The notes: generated from the sequence alone by a model not told the origin. A stretch of 64,000 nucleotides of DNA from Adiantum capillus-veneris (GCA_014529385.2 CM043951.1:111003469-111067468); one strand, 5' to 3'. Counted from the stretch's first letter, positions 1-12,190 are shown. Made by a program: numbers and translations.

Positions 1-1
1 A

Positions 2-346
2 GCAAGAATGGTAGCCATAGCGCGTGAGCGTGAGCAAGCATGCTTGGAAGCCAAAGAACGACAAGCCATATTGGATCGTGAATTCAAAGAAAGAAAAGCA
101 GAAATGGAACGCAGACAAGCAGAGAACCAAGCAAGGCAAGCATAATTTTATCGCGAGAACAAAGCACGATTGCAAGAGATGTTGCAACTCTTTTCTCAAG
201 TTCAGGCACCGATGCAAGAGATTCGGGAAAAGGAGTCTCTCAGTCTCTTCTTCTCCAAAGCATGAAACACAATATTTGCATGATTGTGTGAAGCATGATG
301 ATGATTTGATTGACATAATTTTTTTTGCTTGTTGTGGTTGCACGTA
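2..346 (+). pseudogene. Remnant of a coiled-coil ORF (upstream duplicate)
   Basis: Reading from base 2 gives a heptad-like Arg/Glu/Ala-rich peptide (MVAIARERE, KERQAILDRE) that closely matches residues about 35-100 of the larger ORF at 935. A stop at 143-145 breaks it, after which the same frame continues as RENKARLQEMLQLFSQ, matching the EFFRLFSNVQ part of the second copy. It is therefore a decayed partial duplicate about 1 kb upstream of the better copy. Its beginning lies outside the window. I do not recognise the protein family; only coiled-coil character is visible. Confidence 0.55.
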
Positions 347-599
347 ACCCAAGTCCTCTTGGGCGTGTCGATTCCTAATGGTGTTTTGAAGAGTGACAGG
401 AATCCCAAGAAAGAAGGGTTTGTCCAACCTCCCCTTGTTTCTGTTTTCACTCATTGAGAGCGGATTGTGCACTTAGCGGCTGGCCAATCGACGTGAGGTG
501 GGAAAAAGCAACCTTGGTGTGATCGCAAGGTTGCAAAGGGGTGCACCCGCCGCAGGAAAGAGAAGAGCTCGGGTAAGAGAAGATCCTTCTCTAACACAG

Positions 600-757
600 A
601 TTGCAAGCTAAAGAAGAACCTCAAGACTCCGGAACCTTAAGAACCTCAAGACTTGAGAGCCTCAAGAACCTCAAGACTTGAGAGCCTCAAGAACCTCAAG
701 ACTCCAGAACCTCAAGACTCCAGAACCTCAAGAACCTCAAGACCTAATAAACCAAGA
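600..757. repeat. Minisatellite of CTCAAGAACCTCAAGACT type
   Basis: About six imperfect tandem units of roughly 16-26 bp built from AACCTCAAGACT. They lie between the two coiled-coil copies. The rest of 347-934 is gene-free spacer with no recognised motif. Open frames across it only reflect the repeat. Confidence 0.8.
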
Positions 758-934
758 ACCACAAGAACCCAAGTTCGTCGTGAACTTAAGAACCCACGAC
801 TTCAGTGTATGGTCATTATCCGGAGTGGAATGCATACTTCGCATGGAGGTGATGAGCATGGCAGTGGCAAAGAAGAATTGAGGTTTTTTTGACCCTCCCC
901 CTTCCCATCTACGCCAAGGATTGCACTAACTTCT

Positions 935-2166
935 ATGGAGGCTTTTGACAAGATGATGATGGACAGGAAGTTAGAACAACGCGAAGAAAGAACAGCAGAA
1001 AGAAAGGCAGCAATTGATCGTAAGTACCAAGAAAGAATGGTAGCCATAGCACGTGAACACGAAGAAAGAAGGACGGCCATAGAGGGTGAGCGCGAGCAAG
1101 CACGCTTGGAGGCCAAAGAAAGAAGAGCCGAAATTGAGCGTGAGTGCGAGCAAGCGTGCTTGGCTGCCGAAGACAGAAGGGTAGCCTTCGAGCGTGAGCG
1201 CGAGCACGCACGCTTGGCGGCCGAACAGAGAGTCCAACACATGCAAGAGTTTTTCCGACTCTTTTCTAATGTGCAAGCACAGATTGAAAAGAATCAGGAA
1301 AAGGAGACTCTCTCAGTCTCTTCTTTTCCAAAGCATGACACACATGATTTGCATGATAATGATAAGCATGATGAATTGCATGATCCGGATAAGCATGATG
1401 AATTGCTTGATAATGATAAGCATGATGGTTTGCATGATCAAGACGTGATTATTCACGAGCATGATGATTTGCAGGAAGAAACTGTGATTGTTCACAAGGA
1501 TGATGGTTTAGTTGATACTTTTCTAGTGAAGCTAACCTCATTACAGATTCAATAGATCACGAAGAACCGATCTTGGCTCTCGAGTCGAGTTGCAAAGAAC
1601 CTCCACAGGAAGTATTATGTGTTCGAATGATTAGTCAGCACGCATTGTTTGAGTGTTTCATTCGTGATGCTTTCCTATATTTTAGTCACCGTCATTATGT
1701 GATCCCTTTTCATAGGCATGACATATTACACGATGAACACGATTCACTCATGAATGAGCACGGATGTATACGGAACTCTCATGGCACGATGAAATTTTTG
1801 CATTCAAGGAATTCACATTCCATGTCTCTTCCTTGGCATGACGCAGTATCCGAAAGAGCACAAGAAGGATTGAGCATCAAGCATCGGCATTTCCATTGTG
1901 ATTTACCACAGTTGATTGATTTAGATCAGAAAGTCAAGATTCGACCCCATTGTTTGCGTGTGTTTGATGAACGGTTTGGCACTCTGTCACTTTGTTCATC
2001 TGCATTGCATGCACAGTTTTTTCGAAGGAATAGTATTTTTCCAGTCACTTTACATGGAATGGGTATGTTCATGTTTTTGTGTTGGAAGTGGTTTCAGGAA
2101 TTTTCATCCTTGGAGATTCTTGAAGAAGGAAGACGCATGACTATAGATGAAGTTGAAGCATTGTAG
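935..2166 (+). pseudogene. Unrecognised coiled-coil / His-Asp repeat protein, one frameshift
   Basis: The ORF from ATG 935 runs to a stop at 1553-1555. Residues about 1-115 are a charged Arg/Glu/Ala coiled coil (REREQARLEAKERR). Residues about 135-180 are tandem KHDELHD / KHDGLHD units. Near 1535 the sense passes into another frame (ANLITDSIDHEEP) that stays open to a stop at 2164-2166, so the protein was probably about 400 residues before a single indel. The second half is His-rich (HDILHDEHDS) with no domain I know. The stop overlaps TGTAG, the putative first bases of an LTR-like segment, and a purine tract (GAAGAAGGAAG) lies just upstream. This suggests a terminal, non-pol ORF of a retroelement, which is inference. 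A host gene is the alternative. Confidence 0.5.
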
Positions 2167-2660
2167 CAGTGCTACAATGTCACTTCACAGGACAGGCAGT
2201 TGGACAGTTAGCTACAATTGGTCTGGTTCACACTGGACGGACCCTTTGGGCTGGGAGTGACGTGTGGCAGGGTACCTACGGTGGTCTAGTGGACATCGTG
2301 GCCAGGTCACCACCACCACTCAGTTTAGAGATAGACTTAGCTGGTTGGACATTTATGGGCCGTTGGTGGCTCTTATGGTTGTACATATGAGTAGTTGTTT
2401 TGGGCAGTTCTAGGATCTTGTACTTAGTCGTCTAGAGTGAGTCTTACCAGAGCACTGCTTCACCATCACTACACATCTGAGCCTCGACACCCCATTTGTA
2501 CCTGTGAGTCCTGGGCTGGAGCTGAGTGCGTTGCCATGCCAAAGTCTGTACATGGTTCTTTGAGCTAGTCGAGTCCACTTGTTCTGGTCCACTGTTGTGT
2601 CTCTGTTGTTATCCATTGTTTCTGTGTTTCATTCTGTTTGAGAGAGTTTCCATTTTTGGA
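2163..2660 (+). repeat. LTR-like segment A of an undetermined family
   Basis: Starts TGTAGCAGTGCTACA. It aligns over about 450 bp with the reverse complement of 3490-4035 and with 4640-5060: shared blocks are CAGTTGGAC, TGGACGGAC, TGGTGGCTCTTATG, GAGCCTCGACAC and GAGTCCTGGGCTGGAGCTGA. It follows directly after the stop of the His/Asp-rich ORF, as a 3' LTR would. The far end is unclear because the match fades after about 2660. Confidence 0.5.
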
Positions 2661-3300
2661 TCAGCACAATCTCCTAGCGTTTTGCAGATTGTTCGCGACA
2701 AGGCTCAGATTTGCACCAGCGTTTTCAGTTTTCAGCATCAAGACACCGCAGTAGAAGTCCCGAACCTCGCAGGTCTCACCTTCCCGCAGCAAATCCTTGC
2801 CGCATGGTCAGATCCATCGTAGTTTGCAGATTCAGCCCGGAAAACGCAGATTCCAGCATCTGCGTTTTCAGCGCGTCGTCGTTGCATCCGTCATCGCCGT
2901 CGTCTCTGACATAGAGTCAGAATTCAGCAGATAAAGATTTGCAAATTTCAGCCATTAGCGTTTTCAGATTTCAGCCCGTCTCGTCATCGTCCTCATCATC
3001 GTCAACATCGTCGGCAAGTCCAAAGCATTGTAGAGATTTGTGCAATCAATAGTAGACCGCTCTCGCCATAGAGATTGGGGCCTTCGGAGGAGGGTCTGAC
3101 AACATTCTGGTGTCGTATTCTTCTCTCTCTATCTCTCAGTCTCAGCACCTTCATTCACAGTGTTCACCACTTTGTTTGTGTCCATTGCACTCTCTCACTA
3201 AAGGAACAGAAGGCTCTCCCTTCCGTAAGTAAAAGGAACCCTTGAGCACAGTTCGGAGCACTCATCTTGACCAAAGTTCAACATTCACTTCCGCTGCACC
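2661..3300. other. Gene-free stretch with TTTTCAG and TCATCGTC short repeats
   Basis: No gene recognised. The short phrases GCGTTTTCAG, CAGATT and CGTCATCGTC recur between 2690 and 3020, giving simple-sequence character. Pyrimidine-rich tract at 3120-3150. Confidence 0.5.
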
Positions 3301-3399
3301 CTACAAGGAGCTTGTTGCACTGGAGCTTGCTGTAACACATGGGATGAGAAGTTTATTGATGGGGTGACTGGGGAGGTGTAGAACGACAGAGTGAGACTT

Positions 3400-4035
3400 C
3401 AGTTGAGGTCCCACCGGGCGTGCCAAAAATGAGAGCACTTGCAGCAAGGAAAAGGTGTCGTGCTCCTTAGAGTGGGTGCTCCTCAGTGCAGTATGCATGA
3501 AACCTCAGTCCAACAGAAGAAACATCACATAGGAACATGATGGAAACACAGAAGTGGAATATGACTCGAGACATGACACGACTCAAAACACACATGCAGA
3601 CTCAACTCAATGGAACTCGACAAGCTCAAAGAACCATACAACTCTGGCTGGCAGCACCCACAGCTCCAAGCTCAGGATTCAAGGTACAATGGGGGTTTCG
3701 AGGCTCCAATGTGCAAGGAGAGTGCCAGTGGCGTGCAAAACTCTAGACTCAGGACTCAAGACTAATGCTAGACCATACAAAGAGGATGATCCATAAAGCC
3801 CCAAACAACTACGGATATATACAATCATAAAGAGCCACCAACGACTCACAAATTTCTAATCCAGATAAGACTATCTCAAAACTGTGGTTGTGGTGGTCTG
3901 GTCCCGCGTCCGCTAGACCACCACCCGTATGCTTGCCACGTGTCACTGCCAGGCAAAAGTCCGTCCACTGTGGACTCAGTCCAACTGCAACTAACTGTTT
4001 GTCTAGTGCCTGCAACACTGTAGCCCTGCTACACT
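3400..4035 (-). repeat. LTR-like segment B, inverted, followed by a PBS-like site
   Basis: Read on the minus strand it starts TGTAGCAGGGCTACA near 4034 and follows segment A through the same blocks. Further on it reads GCATACTGCACTGAGGAGCA, shared with segment C, then GTGCTCTCA, then TGGCACGCCCGGTGGGACC near 3430-3405. The last string looks like the conserved TGGCAC..GGTGGGACC stretch that follows the 5' LTR in many plant gypsy elements. It would make this the 5' LTR of a minus-strand element running toward lower coordinates, whose body is not recognisable. Confidence 0.5.
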
Positions 4036-4639
4036 CTCCTCTTCTCTCTCTATCTATTTCAAGTTCTGTTGTTCCAGTTTTCTCATGCGTGTTGCTAATG
4101 ATTTCTCACTCGGAGTGTCCAAGCTTGCTACACATCACCGAGCACCCACATGTGTCTCCTACATACATCCTCCATACATCACTTGCCATATCTCATCGAT
4201 GGAACTTCTCATGGACTACTATGCCTAGCCCTCGATGGCACCCGTCTTCTCCAGGGTTGCTACTACCATTACTCTATCCTCACTCTCTCGTGTGCTGCAA
4301 CACTCCTACTTCAGCTGCCCACCACGGTCTTGATGGACAGTCACAGAAATAAATAATTTTTGTTGGGAATGTCTTTAGGTTTTGTGATATGTTTGCTTTG
4401 GTACAGTGTAGAGCAGGTCTCGCATATTTTCAATCACATTTAGTATGCATGTTGTATCAATCTCACTGGAATGTTGAGGAGTTTTGTGGAGGGAAACCTG
4501 TAGCCCCACCACTTTATCAATGATAGCTGAGAGAAAGGTCAAGAGACGTGGTGCACTTTGTCATAGTCCCTAGACCGAGACTAGGCTAGGCGCCTTACTT
4601 TCTTGAGCTGGCTACTTGGACGAGCACTTTGGCAGGGAG
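4036..4639. other. Gene-free stretch
   Basis: Open frames exist between 3888 and 4356, but they overlap segment B and show no known motif. Nothing else is recognised. Confidence 0.4.
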
Positions 4640-5130
4640 GGAGTGATAGCCAAGTCATCGATGTGACCTAGTGCCTACCTAGTCTCTCAACCTCCACTCA
4701 TCTACGGGTCTACCTCAGTGGGTCACCACCTGGAAAAAATATTTTCAGCATTTTGTATATCATGTCGGAGATATTGTAGCTAGGGGTCTATCATGGAGTT
4801 TAGTATCCTTGAGTCCTAGTCGCACAGTGTCACTAGCACTATCTCCATTGCACAGTCGAGCCTCTACACGCCCTTTCTATCCTGAAAGTCCTGGTCTAGA
4901 GCTGAGCGTGCTGCCAGGCAATATCTGTGGATGATACATTGTGAGTAGAGGGGTTCAGCTAAGCATTTACTGTCTACTGTGTTCTTTGTTCTCAGGTCTA
5001 GTGTTGCAATTGTTGTTGTCCACTGTGTTCTTTGTTCAATAGCTTGCTATGGTCTCTGTGCTTCTTTTCTCAGTGAGATAACTTGTGCATACTGCATGGA
5101 GGAGCAACCCCACTAGTGAGCATACTGCAT
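4640..5130 (+). repeat. LTR-like segment C
   Basis: Same orientation as segment A. It shares GAGCCTC(g/t)ACAC, GTCCTGG(g/t)CT(g/a)GAGCTGAG and the T/G-rich tail with A, and GCATACTGCATGGAGGAGC with segment B. It is more diverged than A and B are from each other. It may be the partner LTR of A or of B after rearrangement. Confidence 0.45.
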
Positions 5131-5442
5131 GGAGCACCAGCACGACCTACTTCTCCTTCTCCAGCTGCAATGTGCATCATAGGGTCAGCGTTGTGACAAA
5201 GCTATGTTAAAGAATTTCAGCAAAAACTAGGTTTCCGTGGCAATAGCAAGGGTGTGCTTTTGGAGAAGTTAAAAAGAAAATAGTTTTCTTAAGTGTCTGG
5301 ATGTTCCTGACCTAGAAGCATCATTGTCTCATGTTATATTATGCCTGGGAGGTATCTGAGAAATTGTCTAAATTTTGTATTCGCAAATGTGAGTCATACA
5401 TACTATTGTGAGATTGTAAGCACCATGATGAAAGTTTTGCAG

Positions 5443-6473
5443 GTCGCTGATTTTGGGTTGTCTAAAGTCTTCCTTTTCTCCGAGAGCAGTCATGTTACTA
5501 CTCGAGTAATTGGAACGTTTGGATATCTGGCTCCTGACTATAGCATGACTGGAAAGCTGACTGTCAAGAGTGATGTCTACAGCTTTGGTGCAGTTCTTCT
5601 GGAGTTACTGAGTGGTCAAAACATCTTGTTTCTCAATGAAGAAGGAAATACAGACTTTTTGATTCCTTGGGTGAGTCTCTGAGGGAATCTGTACTGTATT
5701 ATTGCTTGCTTCTATTTCAATGAACTGTGAGATGCATGGTTAACTGCTTGCACTGTCGTCCACCAAAAGGTGTTGAGGTTCTGGAGGACTTTTTTAGGAA
5801 TTTCAGAATCCGGGATCTTTTCTATAATAATGTATGGATGTGTATGCCATTGGCTTTGGGAGTCACTCTAAAACAAGCCTTAGTGAAGAAGTGAGCTAGG
5901 TGTACATCTGAATATTTTATTAGTTATGATGCTAAGTGGACCTACCTTTGCATGCGATGCATTGAATTTTTCTCGCTTTGTTTGGTTTTAGAGTGCCAAG
6001 GACCCTCTCAACACTTAATGTGCCATTTGAGTTTCGCTTGTTTTAGAATGCATACATGAGTCCTCACCTTTTTTTGAGCTGAATAAGGAAATGACTAGCA
6101 AGGTTCTGGTAGTTATGAAGAATACAAGTTCTGATGATAAGTACTTAATTTCTTGGGATATTTGCACGAAATCTATCTTGCTGATGCCTGAAAAGTGTAG
6201 ATATTGGGCAGATCTTTACTGTTTCATGACAAGCAATTTTCAATTGGGCAGGCAAAACCTCTACTCAAACATGAAAAAACACGGAATTTGGTAATCGATC
6301 CAGGCTTGAGGGATGAGTGCCCTACGAAGGCTGCTGAGCTCATGGTAGGTCTTATCCTGTCTTGCTTAGAGCTTGATCCCGATCGCAGACCCAAGATGAT
6401 CACAGTGGAGAGCATACTTGATGTCATATCTGACATTCCTATTACAGTTGAATCCAACAATAATAGTGCATAG
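5443..6473 (+). pseudogene. Receptor-like protein kinase, C-terminal half in two exons
   Basis: Exon 5443-5670 begins after a TTTTGCAG acceptor with VADFGLSK (the DFG motif). It continues through [15 protein letters not shown] (APD for APE) and [17 protein letters not shown] (subdomain IX) to IPW. A GTGAGT donor and a TTGGGCAG acceptor bound a 581-bp intron (5671-6251), phase 0. Exon 6252-6473 continues AKPLL and ends with ELDPDRRPKM (subdomain XI) and a stop. The junction PW-AKPLL is what plant Ser/Thr receptor-like kinases have there. The N-lobe, the HRD catalytic loop and any ectodomain are missing. A weak trace (KNFS, then KLG, then KGVL in shifted frames) near 5210-5270 may be the decayed ATP-binding loop. 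This cannot be an active kinase as it stands. Confidence 0.8.
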
Positions 6474-9400
6474 AATCAAACTCTCAACGATTGTTGGCCT
6501 TACATATCTCTTATACATACTGATCATGGATGGCGGATACGGCCGGTTGATGCTTTACTGGGAGATCTTTATGGAGCATGTCCAAATGGCAAGTCCAATA
6601 ATCTGTTCCAGTTTAAGACTCAAGTTGGTACAGCTAGAATACTAATGCTCCTGTTTCTAGTTTTTTGCTTTGCTCGGTGTATTATGAGTGCTCTTTTTCT
6701 CTCTCCTTTCATCTCGTCAAGAGTGGTTCTCATGCACAATTATCATAAAAACATCAGAGTAGTTCAAAGTCGCGGCCTGGTGCAAAACAGGTGAGGCTGT
6801 GACATTCCACTGTCCCTTGAGCTTCCATAAGGGCTTTATGCTCTACAACACATAGGACATCCCAACCATTCTCATGTAAGAATTTTCACAAAACATACTG
6901 TTTTCTATGAGAGCATACTCTCACAAATATTCCATGTCCCAGTATTCATGTGAAGGAAACACCAAATTTAATAGGAAAACCGTTAGCTGCTAAGGTTGCA
7001 GGCACCTTTTCATCAGCCAATAAAGCATATTCATTCTGGCCTTTAATTTCCACCTTCAATGTAGATGGTGGATTGACGTTTTGTCAAGGGAAACCTTTAT
7101 CCCTGCGAGTATATACTACCCTGTGTTTGTCCAAGGGGAAAATGCACCCTTGAAACAAGAGGGCCTAGAATCATGAGACTCCTTAACTTGGGCCAATGTA
7201 CATTTCAAGGTATATCATTGGGACCTGTTTGAAGTTTTACGCTTCATTTTTTCCTTGTTTGTTCAACATCCTTGCCATTCTACATTTGTGTCATCCAAAT
7301 GTCAAATGTGGAAATGTTTTTGAACACTTTGGAGTAATCATGGGCCATTGGATAAAGCTTGTTGATTAGTGCCACATGACGACAAACTTGTTTTCTTCTT
7401 GTTTCTTTTAAGATGGGGCATTAACTAGGCATGATCTTCTGTAGACGATTGTGACCAAATTTGACACTTGTTTCTTTTATCTTTGCTTGTGTCACCTACG
7501 TGGATGTCAAGTCACAAATCCATTATCCATTTGCTCCCCATTTTCATCATCTACAATGCTACAGTTGTTAAGCATTTTACTTAAAAATGATGGAATTCCC
7601 ACAAGGCAATACACAAGGTATGTGTACTTTATGCTCAAATGCATAACCCAGTAGGATGTTCATAGCCAATATCCCAAAGCATGCCTGATATCTAGTATTA
7701 ATAGCGAATACGAAGCATGGAATCCTTCAACCTAAGCCCAGCTGGCAGACCATTGCCTCAACTTTGCATGGGTCTCCAAGTCATCACATGGACAAAGTTT
7801 TAGTATTAAAAAATTCATTGAAAAACATTTTTTATTGCTTATATGTGGAAAAAGGCACGTCATTCAAGCCTACTATGTGCCATGGCTAATACATGAAGCC
7901 AACTGAATCTGAGGAATCAAAAATATGACAATTCATCTTCATAAGAAAGTAAATGTTTTAACCTCTTATCCCAACAATTGGAACAGCTACAGTTTTATAA
8001 GAGTTACTCCTGAAGGTACAACTCGTTGGTTGCTCCTTGATCTTAATGTAGCTCATTAGAAAGTGAGGGTTCTATTATAATGATAGAAAACCATATATTA
8101 TAATGATAGCTCATTAGAAAGCGAGGGTTTTGAGTCATCCATATTTGTTGTCAAAAATTGAATTCATTGAAAGAGGAAGCTTTCACTGGTCAAAATCCAT
8201 TTTTTAATGGTTTTTAGCATCCCCTCCATGACTACATATGAAGGAAACAAGTGATTCTGTTAGTGCCCTTATGTTTGGTGGGCTTGCCTTTTTCTTATAT
8301 GTGGAATATTATATTAGATGGAAATCCACTAGTTTTCTTGACAAATGGTTCTTGCCAAATACACTAATTTATACGAGGGAGGTATTTTGTGTGGAAAGAT
8401 GCCCTTCCTTTGGGATTCTCATAGTTGCCCATTGCACATGCGATATCATTAATGGGTCCTCTATGCCTATGTGCCTACTCATGTTTACAATGGGGACTAC
8501 AAAAGGATGCATGTGTATTATTTAATTAATAACATCTTCCTCACAAATTTCACAAATTAATGTTTGTGTTAAATTTAGCAATAGGATGGCTTGAAAGATG
8601 CTTCAAGAAAGTGGCACCAAATTTACTTGAATAAGGTCAATTTAGCTCTTCCCTTTAGGTGCATATAAGCTCATGATTTATTAAAGCCATGTTGATGCTT
8701 CCTTTATAGGTCAAACATATTCTACAACTTTGTTGGGTATAATTTCACTTCGGAAAATGTTTTTCTTCAAAATGTAGTGTAAGTCATGGTATTAATTTTA
8801 CGACTTCCAAGGAAATTAAGGGTTGTATTTAGTGAAATTTAACGTTTTCTAGTGAATTAGTAAATGGTAGGTGTAATAGCCAGTCTTTGCATAATAGAAG
8901 GTAATTAGGGAGAGCACATATTCTTTATAGGTGAAAGCCATTAGCTAATATGTTGGTTTTAAAAAGGTCGCTATAGGTGATTCTTTAATGTTTCCTTTCA
9001 TTTATAATAGATTAAAATCTTTGCATGCAATCAATGTGTAGAATGTTGATAGAGATCTATCTTCCTTTCTATTAAATGCAAGGAGATTCTCCCCTAATAT
9101 TCATGACAAGGACACGACCATGGAAAAAGAATAAACCTTTTTCTTTTTACTTGTTATTGAGAGGGCCCATGATTATGTAGTCTATCTTTGGATCTATAAG
9201 AAACTTTAACATGTTCACATGGCACATAGAGCTAGTATCCATGTGAGAAAGGGGCACACCCTCCTAGATATACATAAGAGATATGACACTAGTGCAACCC
9301 TCTGAGTGAAACAAAAAATAATTTGGGGTATACCAAGGTCAAAGCACATAGAAAACATCCTTGCCTTTGTTCCCCCATTCTAGCATAAGGAGTGGCCTCA

Positions 9401-9557
9401 ATGAGATACCTAGGGTATTAAGAGAATGGCGCTTAGTATCCAAGGGCATACATGGTCGAGCATACATGACATAACCCTCCATGAGTAAAATATCTCACCT
9501 ATGGTCATACATAGGGAGAGGGGACATTCTGAGCGAGAGAGAAGGAGAAGCGTAAGG

Positions 9558-9560
<3 letters not shown>
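6474..9560. other. Long gene-free AT-rich stretch
   Basis: No ORF here carries a family motif I recognise. The ORFs at 6950-7153, 7451-7654 and 8238-8525 look like chance. One short direct duplication (AGCTCATTAGAAAG then GAGGGTT) sits at about 8049-8072 and 8107-8131. Probably old, decayed intergenic or element sequence. Confidence 0.5.

Positions 9561-9598
<38 letters not shown>
9561..9598. repeat. (GA)n microsatellite
   Basis: About 19 uninterrupted GA units in AT-rich sequence. The flanks 9599-10017 hold no recognised gene. Confidence 0.95.
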
Positions 9599-9599
<1 letters not shown>

Positions 9600-10175
9600 A
9601 ATAAATCTATATCTATCTAACACTATTATTGGGGAAAAAAGAACACTTTTATGGCTTCTAAGGACTTTCGCAAAATATAGCCAATTATTCTCAAGAAGTC
9701 CAAACATAGACCCAACCAATAGTACGATTTGATAAAGACTAAAAAGAATGAAATCAAGGACTAAAGGTGTCTTTCCATGGGCATCTCTAAGGACTAATTT
9801 TTCAAAATGCACAACATTCTATAGGGTTCTTTCAAAGGTAGGCCAAATAATTTTAAGGTAGCCTCAAGCTTCTATGAAAAATCTCTCTATAGGTGTAATA
9901 GGTATATTACACTTCCATGATACCTATATAAAGGTTGATGAAATTTAATTATTTTCCAAGTTAAGTTGTAAGTTTATGAAAATTCATCCATTTCTAGAAA
10001 AGTTAATTTTTACTTTTGTGTTTACCACACAGGTGTTTTCGATCGTGCAATAGTTCCTCCTTTTGACAGTGTGGCTTGTGCAAGGCTATAGAGGCATTCA
10101 TTTTTCTTCTCGTTTACACGCTAACATCGTTTTGGTTCCCCCATGGAGGAGCAAATGCTCCTTGCTCCAATTCCT

Positions 10176-10312
10176 ATGAAATTTGTATATTCTGCAGGCA
10201 AGGAATGTAAAGGGAACGTGGGTCCTTATGGACAACCTCCTATGTATGTGCAAATTGTGGACAATACTTCAGGGGGTCTTATAATTGGATTGCAGCCTTT
10301 GGAGGGTCGTGA
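10176..10312 (+). pseudogene. Leader Cys/His micro-ORF, G1 copy (frameshifted)
   Basis: Starts MKFVYSAGKECK and GNVGPYGQP, matching the leader ORFs of G2a and G2b. A one-base change near 10240 throws CANCG..H out of frame, although the DNA for TGTGCAAATTGTGGACA is still present. It lies between the PBS and gag. I do not recognise the function; see the G2a and G2b entries for the intact form. Confidence 0.55.
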
Positions 10313-10438
10313 GGTTTTGTGAAGCCAAGCATTGGGGTCTAGGTTACCTAGTGTGAGGTGGATTAGGTACTGAAGCGATCCATGGACATCCCTTGAGCTT
10401 TTGACGTCACATGTAAATGTTTTTGTGGCAATCAAATA

Positions 10439-11541
10439 TGGAAAACGAGTTCCCACAGTTTCATGGATTGTCTAATGAGAATGCACATACTTTTATTGAA
10501 AATTTGGAAGTCAATTGCTTACTACGGAATATACTAGACCAAGCTATATTGTTGCGACTGCTGCGATATAGTTTACAGGATGAGGCAAAAGTTTGGTTAC
10601 ACAATCATGAAAAGTTGGTGCAAGCGTAAACTTCAGGGGTAGTTTTGGATTACAATCGTGTGAAGCAATCTTTCCTAGCATAGTACGGATCCATTGAGTA
10701 CTTGATGAAGTTTGACATGAAATTTTGGGGTACACTCAAAAGGTTAATCAGAGTGTTGATGATTTTGTCATGCAGCGCACCCGTTCATGGGATAAATGGG
10801 CCCGAGATTTGGGGAATGAAATCCCTCCATCCATGTTAAAGAAGGACCGTTTTGTAGCAAACTTAAAAGAAAGCCTGAAGTTTAAAGTTGAGTTGAAAAG
10901 GTCCGCTACCTTCAAGGAGGCAGTCATATCACCAGGGAGAAAGAATGGAAGGCCCAAAGACTTAATGAGTATGGAAAAGCGGTCCCTATGCAAAATAATG
11001 GTGGCCAAAAGGAGAAAATCACGTAGAGGCTAGAGGCCAACCTGCTCAAAGGGCTACTAATATTGAACAATTACATCAAAATATGCAAATCATGATGCAC
11101 GAATTACGACTTGGTGTTCCTGGAGGTGGAGGAGGTCGTGGTCGTGGACGTGGTAGAAGAATGGCCTAGGCATGTGAAGCTCAACCTAATGCTAATGCGG
11201 GTCGTGGATAAGACGTCTTTGAGCAGCAGAGGAGGTTCATTTCTACTTGTTATAATTGTGGTGAACCTTGTCATATTAGCAATTATTGTTCAAAGACAAC
11301 AAGGATGGAAGGTGATATGTTCCCACTCTCCCAGGAGATTCCTAATAGGGCTAATGATTATGCATTGGATATACAAGGAGATCAAGGTACTGAACACGAA
11401 AATCAGGCCTCAACCTCCTTTGGTGGTCAAGAGTGCCTTGATGTGTTGTTCACTATTCAACAAGCATCCTTTCGCAGAAAATTTGTAGTATCTCCTCTTT
11501 CAGGATGTGATATGCTTTTAGCCTGGGTATTGTGCAGATAG
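10439..11541 (+). pseudogene. G1 Gag, degenerate
   Basis: ATG at 10439 starts MENEFPQFHGLSNENAHTF; a stop follows at 10627. Homologous pieces continue in shifting frames: DFVMQRTRSWDKWARDLGNE near 10760, FKVELKRSATFKEAV near 10880, a Gly/Arg-rich stretch encoded near 11130, and an intact CCHC knuckle CYNCGEPCHISNYC near 11250-11295. Retrotransposon Gag forms the particle and packages RNA. Here it cannot be made whole. Confidence 0.8.
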
Positions 11542-11777
11542 AAAAGAAAGAAGCAGATATGCTGCCCGTGGGCAAAAGAGAAAGGGAAGGCTATGCTGCG
11601 CCAGGTCCTAGAAAAAAGAAAGGGAAAGAGAAGGAGGGTGAAGATGCGAAAGCCAAGGGGAAGAGAAGACCTCGTAGATGGTTTGAAGTAGCAGATTTAC
11701 CTTTATGAGAAGGACAAACAACTTACAATCTGAAGGAAGACCTGATTGGGAGGAAAGTAGATTGTACTTTTGAAAAA

Positions 11778-12190
11778 TTGATGAATATGGTACCCAAACT
11801 CAAGAGGCAGTGGAAGTCATTAGTGAATCCAGAGAAAGAGCCGAAGCATGGACAAGTCAAAGTGTTGGCTATGGGAGAGCTACCCAACATTTGTCCTATA
11901 GTGAACGCTTGGCACAAAGGTGTGGGCATGGGAGAGGCCTACATTGATGTAGGTGCTCAAATTTGTGTGATCACACAGTCATGCGTCGAGAGACTGGGTC
12001 TCATTACATGCGAAAGCTCAGGGTTTTGGATTCAACTAGCAAACCATGCCAAAGTGAAGTGTTTGAGGATGATCAAGAATTTGGAAGTTGAAGTCTTTAA
12101 TGTGAAGGTTATAGTAAACTTTCATGTTATGCCAGTTGGCCTGGGAGCTTTTCCTCTCATTTGGGACGACCTTGGTTGAGAGCTATTGGT
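11778..12190 (+). pseudogene. G1 aspartic protease region
   Basis: The reading frame gives AYIDVGAQICVITQSCVERLGL, matching YVDGGAQMCVIT of element G3. The retropepsin DGG/DTG triad is changed to DVG. The downstream flap and the PL(I/L) region follow (VMPVGLGAFPLI), and the frame is then lost at IWDDLG, where ILGRPW is expected. The Lys/Glu-rich linker before it (near 11570-11700, KGKEKEG) is the usual Gag-protease spacer. Confidence 0.75.

Noticed and set aside
640-760. CRISPR-like array of short repeats
   Set aside because: Units are contiguous and degenerate without unique spacers; a eukaryotic minisatellite.
802-1276. Minus-strand ORFs of 92-146 codons
   Set aside because: Reverse shadows of the Arg/Glu coiled-coil repeat; no start context or motif.
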